This document shows, piece after piece, positions 1 through 5,916 of a stretch of 7,218 bases of DNA (position 1 is the first letter of the stretch; each line of letters starts with the position of its first letter). This DNA is from Hyphomonadaceae bacterium (GTDB taxonomy: Bacteria > Pseudomonadota > Alphaproteobacteria > Caulobacterales > Aquidulcibacteraceae), in the NCBI GenBank assembly GCA_016791325.1, contig JAEUMU010000140.1:1-7218 (forward strand), written 5' to 3'. Both the position numbers and the translations under genes were made by a program. The notes below the pieces were generated by a model. The model ran no database searches. It saw only the letters and a program-made list of their open reading frames with translations, and had not been told where the DNA came from.

Positions 1-636
1 AAAACGAGAAAACCGCCGCGCCCGAAATGGCGTCGCCGCGCGGAAGCGCGGCCCGAAGAAATCCTCGACGCCGCCCTCGCGGAATTCACCGCCCGCGGCT
101 TCGAAGCCGCCCGGATGGAGGACATCGCCAAGGCCGCCGGCCTCTCCAAAGCCGCCGTCTACCTCTACTTTCCGAGCAAGATGGCGCTCCTGGAGGCGCT
201 GATCCAAGCCAAGGTCGGCCCGATCGCGCAGCGTGCGCAGATGCTGGCGCAGGCCGGGCGCGACGATCCGCTCGCCGCCCTGCGCACCTTGGCGCTCGCC
301 GCTGCCCACACCATGGCCGATGCGCGCGTCATCGCGGTGCCGCGTCTTGTCATCGGCGTCAGCGGTCGCTTTCCCGAAATCGCCGATTACTATCGCACCC
401 AGGTGGTCGAAAAGGCCCGCTTGGCGCTCGAGGCGCTGATCGAAGCAGGCAAAGCCAAAGGCGCCATCCGCGACGAGATCGATGTGAAGGCCGCCACCCG
501 CGCCTTCATCGGCCCGCTCTTGTTTGAAGCGCTGTGGACCCACGTATTGCGAGGCGAAACCGCTCTCGCGCAGCCGCAAAATCTGATCGAACAGCAATTT
601 AACATCCTGCTCCGCGGGCTGGAGCGCCGCTCATGA
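1..636 (+). CDS. TetR/AcrR-family transcriptional regulator (5' partial)
   Basis: This is a DNA-binding repressor of the TetR family, most likely controlling the exporter genes it overlaps. The reading frame is open from base 1 and has no ATG, GTG or TTG before the ATG at 115. That ATG lies inside the DNA-binding domain, so the true start is left of the window. The visible 211 residues begin with a basic tail. Helix 1 follows (EEILDAALAEF, about residues 19-29), then the typical helix-turn-helix with MEDIAKAAGLSKAAVYLYF and SK at about residues 39-60. The remaining 150 residues are an all-helical ligand/dimerisation domain that resembles AcrR-type regulators; the ligand cannot be read from the sequence. 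The stop overlaps the next start as ATGA (633-636), so the regulator is co-transcribed with the pump and probably autoregulated. The operator would be outside the window. The family call is firm; the target is inferred from context, by analogy with CecR beside ybhGFSR in E. coli. Confidence 0.93.
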   Translation, partial: KTRKPPRPKWRRRAEARPEEILDAALAEFTARGFEAARMEDIAKAAGLSKAAVYLYFPSKMALLEALIQAKVGPIAQRAQMLAQAGRDDPLAALRTLALAAAHTMADARVIAVPRLVIGVSGRFPEIADYYRTQVVEKARLALEALIEAGKAKGAIRDEIDVKAATRAFIGPLLFEALWTHVLRGETALAQPQNLIEQQFNILLRGLERRS

Positions 637-1460
637 AGCGCCTGATCGCACTCACTCTGCTTGCCCTCGCCGCCGCCTGCGGCCCGCCTGCGCCAGAAGC
701 GCTGCAAGGCTATGGCGAGGCCGATTACGTCTATCTCTCCAGCCAGGACGGCGGCGTCATCACCGAACTGTTTGTACGCGAAGGCGAACGCGTGGAAGCT
801 GGCGCACCGGTTTTCCGGCTCGATCCCCAACGCCTCGCTTTCAGCGCCCAGAGCGCTGAAGCGCAACGCTCGGCCGCAGCTCAAGCCGTGCGCTCCGCCC
901 AGGCCAACCTCACGCTGGCGCAGCGAACCTTCGCGCGCGGCCTCGAACTATCCGAGCGCGGCTTCTACCCGCGCGCGCGGCTCGACGCTGATCGCGCCCA
1001 GCGGGACGCCGCCGCCGCCCAGCTTACGCAGGCGCAGCGCGAAGCCAGCGCGCTGGCCGCACAAACTGGCCTGGCGCGGGAGCGTGTGCGCGATCTCGCC
1101 GGCGCCGCACCAGTGGCGGGCGTGGTTCAACGCCTCTATCAGCGCCCCGGCGAAGTCGTCGCGCCCGGCGCGCCGATCGTCTCCATCCTGCCGCCCGAAA
1201 ACATGAAAGTGCGCTTCTTCGCGCCGCAAGCGCTGCTCGCGCGTCTGCCGCTGGGCGCGCGCGTGCTGGTGAGCTGCGACGGCTGCGGCGAGCCCGTTGA
1301 AGCGCGCGTGAGCTTCGTCGCTCAGGAACCGCAATTCACGCCCCCAATCATCTACTCGCTAGATCAGCGTGAGAAGCTCGTGTTCCTGGTCGAAGCGCGG
1401 CTCACCGCGCCCGGCCCGATCCGCCCCGGCGCGCCTGTAGATGTGCGGATCGCCGAATGA
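633..1460 (+). CDS. HlyD-family membrane fusion protein, YbhG-like, predicted lipoprotein
   Basis: This is the periplasmic adaptor subunit of an ABC exporter, linking the inner-membrane permease to the outer envelope. It has 275 residues. A short basic N-terminus and hydrophobic stretch end in LAAAC, so Cys16 is a likely lipidation site and the protein would be anchored by lipid rather than a membrane helix. Next come the first lipoyl half (about 27-65, with GGVITELFVREGERV), an Ala/Gln/Arg-rich alpha-helical hairpin (about 69-153), the second lipoyl half (about 157-187, VAGVVQRLYQRPGEVV) and a beta-barrel region to the end. The TPPIIYS...R..LVF segment (about 236-252) is typical of YbhG-type adaptors. 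A CDGC pair sits at 215-218. The protein is shorter than E. coli YbhG (about 330 residues), mostly in the hairpin as far as I can judge. The start at 633 has GGAG (621-624) eight bases upstream and overlaps the regulator stop. The end overlaps the ATPase start. Family call strong; substrate unknown. Confidence 0.92.
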   Translation: MKRLIALTLLALAAACGPPAPEALQGYGEADYVYLSSQDGGVITELFVREGERVEAGAPVFRLDPQRLAFSAQSAEAQRSAAAQAVRSAQANLTLAQRTFARGLELSERGFYPRARLDADRAQRDAAAAQLTQAQREASALAAQTGLARERVRDLAGAAPVAGVVQRLYQRPGEVVAPGAPIVSILPPENMKVRFFAPQALLARLPLGARVLVSCDGCGEPVEARVSFVAQEPQFTPPIIYSLDQREKLVFLVEARLTAPGPIRPGAPVDVRIAE

Positions 1461-2386
1461 ACGTCCCACTCGTCATCGACGTACGCGGGCTGTCCAAGAG
1501 CTTCGGCGGGCGCCGCGTTGTCGATGATTTCAACCTTCGCGTCCCGCGCGGCGCCATCTATGGCTTCCTGGGGCCAAACGGTTCGGGAAAAACCACAACC
1601 ATCCGAATGGTGTGCGGCTTGCTGAAACCTGAAGCCGGCGTCGGCGAGGTGCTGGGCTTCGACGTTCTGCGCGAAAGCCTCAAGATCAAAGAACGCGTCG
1701 GCTATATGACGCAGAAGTTCTCGCTCTACGAGGATCTCTCGATCCGCGAGAATCTTGAATTCATCGCCCGCATTTACGGCCTAGATCGCCGCGCCGAGCG
1801 TGTCGATCAGGCGCTCGCCGATCTGGGCCTCGCCGAACGCCAAGGCCAATTGGCCGGAAAGCTCTCGGGCGGCTGGAAGCAGCGCCTCGCACTTGCCGCC
1901 TGCATGATCCACGAGCCTGCACTGCTGCTGCTCGACGAGCCCACCGCTGGTGTTGACCCCAAGGCGCGGCGCGATTTCTGGGATCAGATCCGCCGCTATT
2001 CGGCGCAGGGCGTGACTACTTTGGTCAGCACGCACTACATGGACGAAGCGGTGCAATGCGATTCCATCGCCTATATTGCCTACGGCAAAAAGCTGCTCGA
2101 CGCGCCGACAGCAGAAATCCCGAACCAGATCGGCCTTTTCGCGTGGCGTGTTTCAGGCCGCCCGCTGCAGGAGGCCCAGCGCTTGCTCGAGGCCCAGCCC
2201 GGCGTCGATCTGGTCGCGCGCTTCGGCACGGCGGTGCATGTGTGCGGCAAGGATCGCGCAGCGCTTGAAGCCGCAGCGCGCGCGGCCAAGGCCGCTTTTC
2301 CCCATGTCGAGATCGCGCCAATCGAAACCGGCTTCGAGGAGATATTTATCTACCTGATGTCCGGCAGCGTCGATAACTTCCAATGA
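1457..2386 (+). CDS. ABC transporter ATP-binding protein (single nucleotide-binding domain)
   Basis: This cytoplasmic ATPase powers the ABC-2 exporter encoded with it. It has 309 residues and every expected motif is present: Walker A GPNGSGKT (39-46), Q-loop Gln86, signature LSGGWKQ (136-142), Walker B LLLLDEP (156-162), D-loop GVD (165-167) and switch His193. The spacing is that of drug or envelope exporters of the CcmA/YbhF group. The C-terminal 100 residues form the accessory region seen in such ATPases and end with an EEIFIYLMSG-type tail. E. coli YbhF carries two ATPase domains in about 580 residues, whereas this protein has one, so the working transporter should use two copies. The ATG at 1457 overlaps the adaptor stop (ATGA). 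Only a weak ribosome binding site (GGA) precedes it, consistent with translational coupling. All catalytic residues are intact, so I expect an active enzyme. Confidence 0.96.
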   Translation: MNVPLVIDVRGLSKSFGGRRVVDDFNLRVPRGAIYGFLGPNGSGKTTTIRMVCGLLKPEAGVGEVLGFDVLRESLKIKERVGYMTQKFSLYEDLSIRENLEFIARIYGLDRRAERVDQALADLGLAERQGQLAGKLSGGWKQRLALAACMIHEPALLLLDEPTAGVDPKARRDFWDQIRRYSAQGVTTLVSTHYMDEAVQCDSIAYIAYGKKLLDAPTAEIPNQIGLFAWRVSGRPLQEAQRLLEAQPGVDLVARFGTAVHVCGKDRAALEAAARAAKAAFPHVEIAPIETGFEEIFIYLMSGSVDNFQ

Positions 2387-3552
2387 GCCGTCTGGCCCTG
2401 CCCCGCTTTGAAGCGCCTTCGTTCGATGTTTCATGGGCGCGCGTCTTCGCCGTATTCCTGAAAGAGCTGGTGCAGATGCGGCGCGACCGGCCCACCTTCG
2501 CCATCATGATCATGATGCCGGTGATCCAGTTGGTGTTGTTCGGCTACGCCATTAACACCGATCCGCGTCACATGCCGGCCGTGATCGAACTGCGTGAAGA
2601 CGGGCCGATGACGCGCGCTTTCCTCGCTTCGCTCACCGCCTCCACCTACATCGACATCGTCTCCATCGTGACGCGCGCCGAAGATGGCGATGCGGCGCTG
2701 CGCTCGGGCCAAGCGAACTTCCTCATCTCTATTCCCGAAGGCTTTGAGCGCCGGCTTGTGCGCGGCGAGCGCCCGCAAATCCTGATCGCCGCGGACACCA
2801 GCGATCCCGTCGCTGCGGGCGGCGCGATCGGCGCAATCCAGCAGATCGCGCAATCGGCGTTCGCACCAGAATTTGTCGGTCCGCTGGCGTTTCTTGCGCC
2901 GGCGCCCGCGCCTTATGAGATTGTCGTGCACCGCCGCTTCAATCCGGCCGGCGTTTCTTCCTTCAACATCGTCCCGGCGCTCTTAGGCGTCATCCTCACC
3001 ATGACCATGGTGATGATCACCTCCATCGCCCTCACCCGGGAATCCGAGCGTGGCACCATGGAGAATCTGCTCGCCACGCCCGTCCGCCCGATTGAGGTGA
3101 TGATCGGCAAGACCACGCCCTACATTTTCGTCGGCGCGATTCAGGTGGTCATCGTGATGACCATCGCCGTGCTGCTGTTCCACATACCGTTCACCGGATC
3201 GCTGATTGCGTTCCTGATTGGCGTGACGCTGTTCATCTTCGCCAACCTGATGCTGGGTTATCTCATTTCGACGCTGGCCAAGACGCAGATGCAGGCGATG
3301 CAGATGACGTTCTTCGTCTTTCTGCCCTCGATCCTGCTTTCCGGCTTCATGTTTCCATTCCGCGCCATGCCAGCCTGGGCGCAAGCCATCGGCGAGTGCC
3401 TGCCCATCACCCACTTCTTGCGGATTGTGCGCGAGGTTGTGCTCAAGGGTGCAGGCTTCGCCGACGTCATCGGCGATCTCATGCCCTTAGGCGCCATTCT
3501 GTTGGTGTTGGCCGGCGTTGCGCTGGCGCGCTTCCGGCGAACGCTCGATTAA
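2383..3552 (+). CDS. ABC-2 type transporter permease, YbhS/YbhR-like
   Basis: This is the inner-membrane channel subunit of the exporter. It has 389 residues, matching the usual 370-390 of YbhS/YbhR permeases. One membrane helix lies at about 38-58. A large extracytoplasmic domain (about 60-190) follows, and then five more helices at roughly 195-217, 245-267, 273-296, 308-328 and 366-383. The cytoplasmic loop after helix 2 carries ESERGTMENLLATPVRPIEV (220-239), the hallmark of ABC-2 permeases of this group. The start at 2383 overlaps the ATPase stop as ATGA and has no clear Shine-Dalgarno sequence, so translation is probably coupled. It is the last gene of the operon. No second permease follows, because the next gene is on the opposite strand, so a permease homodimer is inferred unless a partner lies elsewhere. 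Its TAA stop shares the TTAA palindrome with the stop of the convergent dehydratase gene. Substrate not predictable. Confidence 0.95.
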   Translation: MSRLALPRFEAPSFDVSWARVFAVFLKELVQMRRDRPTFAIMIMMPVIQLVLFGYAINTDPRHMPAVIELREDGPMTRAFLASLTASTYIDIVSIVTRAEDGDAALRSGQANFLISIPEGFERRLVRGERPQILIAADTSDPVAAGGAIGAIQQIAQSAFAPEFVGPLAFLAPAPAPYEIVVHRRFNPAGVSSFNIVPALLGVILTMTMVMITSIALTRESERGTMENLLATPVRPIEVMIGKTTPYIFVGAIQVVIVMTIAVLLFHIPFTGSLIAFLIGVTLFIFANLMLGYLISTLAKTQMQAMQMTFFVFLPSILLSGFMFPFRAMPAWAQAIGECLPITHFLRIVREVVLKGAGFADVIGDLMPLGAILLVLAGVALARFRRTLD

Positions 3553-4934
3553 GCCACGACCGCCCGGTGCTGGCTTTCCTCGATGCCCAGCGCGGCGAAC
3601 AATTCCCGGCGCACGGCGTCGGCTTCGCCTTCCTGCGCCAGCGCTTCGAGCCGGCTGAACAGCTCGTGCATATCGACAAGGTCACGCGCGGTCGATTGCG
3701 CCGCCACCACGCCGGCTGCGCCGCTTTCCACACACGCCTCGTCACCGCCGACAAGCCGCTCGTGCAGCTTTTCGCCGGGCCGCAGGCCCACGAACGTCAC
3801 CGGCATGTCGATGTCCGGACGCTGGCCGCCCAGGCGGATCACGTCGCGCGCAAGCTCCACCACAGGCAGCGCTTCCCCCATGTCGACCACCAGTGTCGCC
3901 CCGCGCACGCTATCTTCGGCCAGGCCCAGAGCCGCGGCCTGCAGCAGCACATCGGCGGCCTGGGGAATGGACAGGAAGAAACGCGTGACGTTGGGGTCCG
4001 TCACAGTGAGCGGGCCGCCAGCGGCGAACTGCGCTTCAAACAGCGGCGCAACCGAGCCAGTCGAACTCAGCACATTGCCAAGCCGCACCGGAACCGCGCG
4101 CTGCTTCCCTTGGCGATCCAGCGCGTGACAGAACAGTTCGCCCAGCCGCTTCGAAGCGCCCATGGCGCCAGAAGGCTCCACCGCCTTGTCGGTCGAGACG
4201 AAGATCACGTCCGCACCGACAGCGTGCGCAGCATCGACGACGTGGCGCGTCCCGCAAATATTGGTCAGCACGCCCTCGCAAGGGAACAGCTCAACCAACG
4301 GCACCTGCTTCAACGCGGCCGCATGGAATACGATTTGAGGACGCTCGCGCTCCAGCCAGCGGCGCATGGAACGCGCATCGCGCACATCCGCCAGAATCGC
4401 CACCGCCTCCGGCAGTTCGTGGCCAATTTTGAAGAGATTGTACTCTGAACTGTCGAGCAGCGTGAGGCGGCTCGGGCCCAGCGTCGCCACACGGCGCGCG
4501 AGTTCGGCGCCAATGGAACCGCCGCCCCCGGTGATGAGCACCCGCTTGCCGGCGATGCGGGCGCGGATGCGCTGCCAATCCACATCGCGCAGCGGCTGGC
4601 CAACCAGATCGTTTAGCGTCAGTGCGTGCACGCCTCCGTCGCGCACGATCATCGTGCGCAAACCAGCTTCGGCCGCACGCGCAAGCACGGCGCGCGTCGC
4701 CGAAACGGTCGGCGGGGAGGCGGCCAGCACCACACCCGGCCCCTGAACGGCGGAGAAATCAATCGCGTCCCAGGCGGGGGCATGGGCAAGCACAGGCAGT
4801 GGCGCCTCGCCCGGCCCGATCATCACCACTGATTGCGGAACATGACCGCCCCAATTCACGTCACCGCTAAGCACGGCGCGGATCGTTTCGGCTGTGCCGG
4901 CGAGCACTGTGCTGACAGTCATCCCCTCACCCAC
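3549..4934 (-). CDS. Polysaccharide biosynthesis protein, CapD/WbpM/FlaA1-type nucleotide-sugar 4,6-dehydratase, lacking the N-terminal membrane domain
   Basis: This is predicted to be an NAD(P)-dependent dehydratase/epimerase acting on a UDP-N-acetyl-hexosamine for surface glycan synthesis. Numbering is from the chosen GTG start (461 residues). The Rossmann motif TGGGGSIG is at 135-142. LLDSSEYNL (159-167), ADVRD (182-186), FHAAALKQVP (203-212), FVSTDKAVEP (245-254), MGASK (258-262), RLGNVLSS (284-291) and VGLRPGEKLHERL (382-394) are all family hallmarks. Met258 stands where ordinary short-chain dehydrogenases have the catalytic Tyr, as known for WbpM-type enzymes. Long members (about 600-660 residues) start with four membrane helices and a full extra Rossmann-like domain. 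Here only about 130 residues precede the catalytic domain, with no membrane helix, so the protein should be soluble. Start choice: GTG at 4934 has AGGGGA nine bases upstream; TTG at 4943 and ATG at 4922 are alternatives. It lies downstream of the phosphatase gene on the same strand. Family sure; exact sugar unknown. Confidence 0.9.
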   Translation of the reverse strand: MGEGMTVSTVLAGTAETIRAVLSGDVNWGGHVPQSVVMIGPGEAPLPVLAHAPAWDAIDFSAVQGPGVVLAASPPTVSATRAVLARAAEAGLRTMIVRDGGVHALTLNDLVGQPLRDVDWQRIRARIAGKRVLITGGGGSIGAELARRVATLGPSRLTLLDSSEYNLFKIGHELPEAVAILADVRDARSMRRWLERERPQIVFHAAALKQVPLVELFPCEGVLTNICGTRHVVDAAHAVGADVIFVSTDKAVEPSGAMGASKRLGELFCHALDRQGKQRAVPVRLGNVLSSTGSVAPLFEAQFAAGGPLTVTDPNVTRFFLSIPQAADVLLQAAALGLAEDSVRGATLVVDMGEALPVVELARDVIRLGGQRPDIDMPVTFVGLRPGEKLHERLVGGDEACVESGAAGVVAAQSTARDLVDMHELFSRLEALAQEGEADAVRRELFAALGIEESQHRAVVA

Positions 4935-4943
4935 AAGCGCCAA

Positions 4944-4949
4944 TCCCCT
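4944..4949 (-). promoter_or_regulatory. Probable ribosome binding site of the dehydratase gene
   Basis: Minus-strand AGGGGA ends nine bases before GTG 4934. It directly abuts the TTG at 4943, which is too close, and lies more than 20 bases from ATG 4922, which is too far. This favours the GTG. A second purine run, GAGGGG, directly abuts ATG 4922 and is badly spaced for it. Confidence 0.5.
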
Positions 4950-4956
4950 GGCGGCG

Positions 4957-4986
4957 TATCTAGAAACTCAGAAGGCTGTCTGTCCA
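4957..4986 (-). promoter_or_regulatory. Candidate sigma-70-type promoter for the dehydratase gene
   Basis: On the minus strand TGGACA (4986 to 4981, five of six matches to TTGACA) is followed after 18 bases by TAGATA (4962 to 4957, a weak -10 element). Transcription would begin near 4950, just before the proposed ribosome binding site, so the leader would be very short. The fit is suggestive only. The dehydratase gene could also be read from the phosphatase promoter, since I see no intrinsic terminator in the minus-strand direction within the gap. Confidence 0.25.
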
Positions 4987-5075
4987 GGGCGAACTGCGCC
5001 GTACAGGCGAGGATTCTCGGACATTGTTGCGCCTCGGCATGCCTTATCGGGATTTTGCCGTCCAATCCCCATTTT

Positions 5076-5828
5076 TTATTTCGGCAGCGCGACAACGCCG
5101 TTGCACGCGGCCACTTCCAAAGGCTGGTCAAGCGCGGCTGCGCCAATCCAAATCTCGCCGCCCGCAGCACGCACGAGCGCGCAACCGGCGGCTACGTCCC
5201 AAATCATGGAACCAGATTCGCGGTAAGCCTCCGCGCGGCCCGCCGCGACATAAGCCAAAGCCGATGCTGCGGAGCCGATCATCCTAATTTTTCTCCATGT
5301 TTTCAGGCGCTCTTCAAACAGCGCCATGGAGTCTTCACTTGCACGCGATGGAACGCCGGTTTGAAGAATCCCGCTGGCTGGCTCGCTGATGCGCGAAACA
5401 GTTATCGGCGCTTCATTGCAGCGGGCGCCCAACCCTACCGCGCCTGCGAAGGTTTCGCCGAGCGCAAAACAATCCACGACCCCCAATATCGGCGCGCCAC
5501 GTTGCAGCAACGCGATTGAAACCGCGCAGTGCGGATAATCGCGCAAGTAGTTCACGCTTCCGTCAAGCGGATCGACCGCCCAAACGAAACCCTCGCTACG
5601 GTCCGAGCCGTCAACCCACCCGGCCTCCTCGGAAATGACGGGAAATGGCGCGGCGCGTTCCAGCGCGCCTAGGATCAGCGCTTCGGCGCGGGCGTCTGCG
5701 TCGATCTTCACTTCGCGCCCGTGTTCAGCGGCGATCACGCTCCATTCGCTGCGGTGAGCGCGCAGCGCCGCACCCGCCTCAACCGCCGTGCGCCGGGCGA
5801 TCGCCAGCAATTCCGTCAGCTCGCTCAC
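5076..5828 (-). CDS. Inositol monophosphatase family protein
   Basis: This is a Mg2+-dependent phosphomonoesterase of the IMPase/FBPase-like superfamily, cytoplasmic, 250 residues (E. coli SuhB has 267). Metal-site motifs are intact: VISEE (64-68), DPLDGS (86-91, followed by VNY) and WDVAAG (210-215). The first two supply Glu67, Asp86 and Asp89; Asp211 comes from the third. A D...E motif at Asp45-Glu49 matches the family's conserved N-terminal acidic pair. Residue 91 is Ser where most members have Thr. The GTG start is well supported: GAGGAG (5840 to 5835) ends six bases upstream. Possible substrates in this superfamily include inositol phosphate, 3'-phosphoadenosine 5'-phosphate, histidinol phosphate and sugar phosphates; the sequence does not choose among them. 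Its position upstream of a nucleotide-sugar dehydratase on the same strand favours a role in sugar or envelope metabolism, which is inference only. The gap to the dehydratase, over 130 bases, leaves co-transcription uncertain. Confidence 0.93.
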   Translation of the reverse strand: MSELTELLAIARRTAVEAGAALRAHRSEWSVIAAEHGREVKIDADARAEALILGALERAAPFPVISEEAGWVDGSDRSEGFVWAVDPLDGSVNYLRDYPHCAVSIALLQRGAPILGVVDCFALGETFAGAVGLGARCNEAPITVSRISEPASGILQTGVPSRASEDSMALFEERLKTWRKIRMIGSAASALAYVAAGRAEAYRESGSMIWDVAAGCALVRAAGGEIWIGAAALDQPLEVAACNGVVALPK

Positions 5829-5834
5829 GCCAAT

Positions 5835-5840
5835 CTCCTC
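5835..5840 (-). promoter_or_regulatory. Ribosome binding site of the phosphatase gene
   Basis: On the minus strand GAGGAG is followed by six bases and then GTG at 5828. This decides for the GTG start; the family's first helix (LLAIARRTAVEAG) begins a few residues later, as expected. Confidence 0.8.
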
Positions 5841-5903
5841 GCTTGCCCCTGCATAGCCGTGCGCTTTCGCTTGGAGAAGCGTCGCGCCCGCGCTTTAGTG
5901 CCC

Positions 5904-5909
5904 AAGGAG
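5904..5909 (+). promoter_or_regulatory. Ribosome binding site of the membrane/coiled-coil protein
   Basis: AAGGAG lies seven bases before ATG 5917. It is a near-perfect Shine-Dalgarno sequence and fixes the start of a gene whose end is outside the window. It also argues that the plus strand, not the long antisense open frame, is the coding strand here. Confidence 0.8.
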
Positions 5910-5916
5910 CTGATGC

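Larger units (their letters stand above)
5829..5916. promoter_or_regulatory. Divergent intergenic region between phosphatase and membrane-protein genes
   Basis: These 88 bases separate two divergent starts and hold both ribosome binding sites, so both promoters should lie here or reach into the opposite gene. I see no strong -35/-10 pair on either strand. The best plus-strand match, TTGGAG, 17 bases, TTTAGT (5894-5899), would start transcription inside the ribosome binding site and is not convincing. No clear inverted-repeat operator is visible. Confidence 0.5.

Noticed and set aside
115..636. Starting the TetR regulator at ATG 115.
   Set aside because: This would remove helix 1 of the DNA-binding domain, which is clearly encoded upstream in the same frame, open to base 1.
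3552..3577. Hairpin AGCCA/TGGCT with a short T run after the permease stop as a terminator.
   Set aside because: Five outer pairs interrupted by a two-by-two mismatch and only three T; too weak to annotate as a terminator, mentioned only in the junction finding.
3396..4448. A 350-codon open frame on the plus strand inside the dehydratase gene.
   Set aside because: It is His/Arg/Ala-rich without domains and lies opposite a gene with complete family motifs; it is a GC-driven shadow.
5012..5016. GATTC in the dehydratase upstream gap as a CcrM (GANTC) methylation site linked to cell-cycle control.
   Set aside because: GANTC sites also occur at many places inside the genes of this window, so a single one here is not informative.
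5036..5043. GGCATGCC palindrome in the gap between phosphatase and dehydratase as an operator.
   Set aside because: Eight bases with no extension of the symmetry; expected by chance in GC-rich DNA.
5049..5077. Plus-strand hairpin GGGATT/AATCCC (5049-5054 and 5064-5069) followed by a run of six T, resembling an intrinsic terminator.
   Set aside because: The stem is only six pairs with a nine-base loop, and no plus-strand gene ends here. In the minus direction, which is the transcribed one, no T run follows the stem.
5872..5899. TTGGAG - 17 bases - TTTAGT as promoter of the membrane protein gene.
   Set aside because: The -35 matches only three of six, and transcription would begin inside the AAGGAG ribosome binding site.
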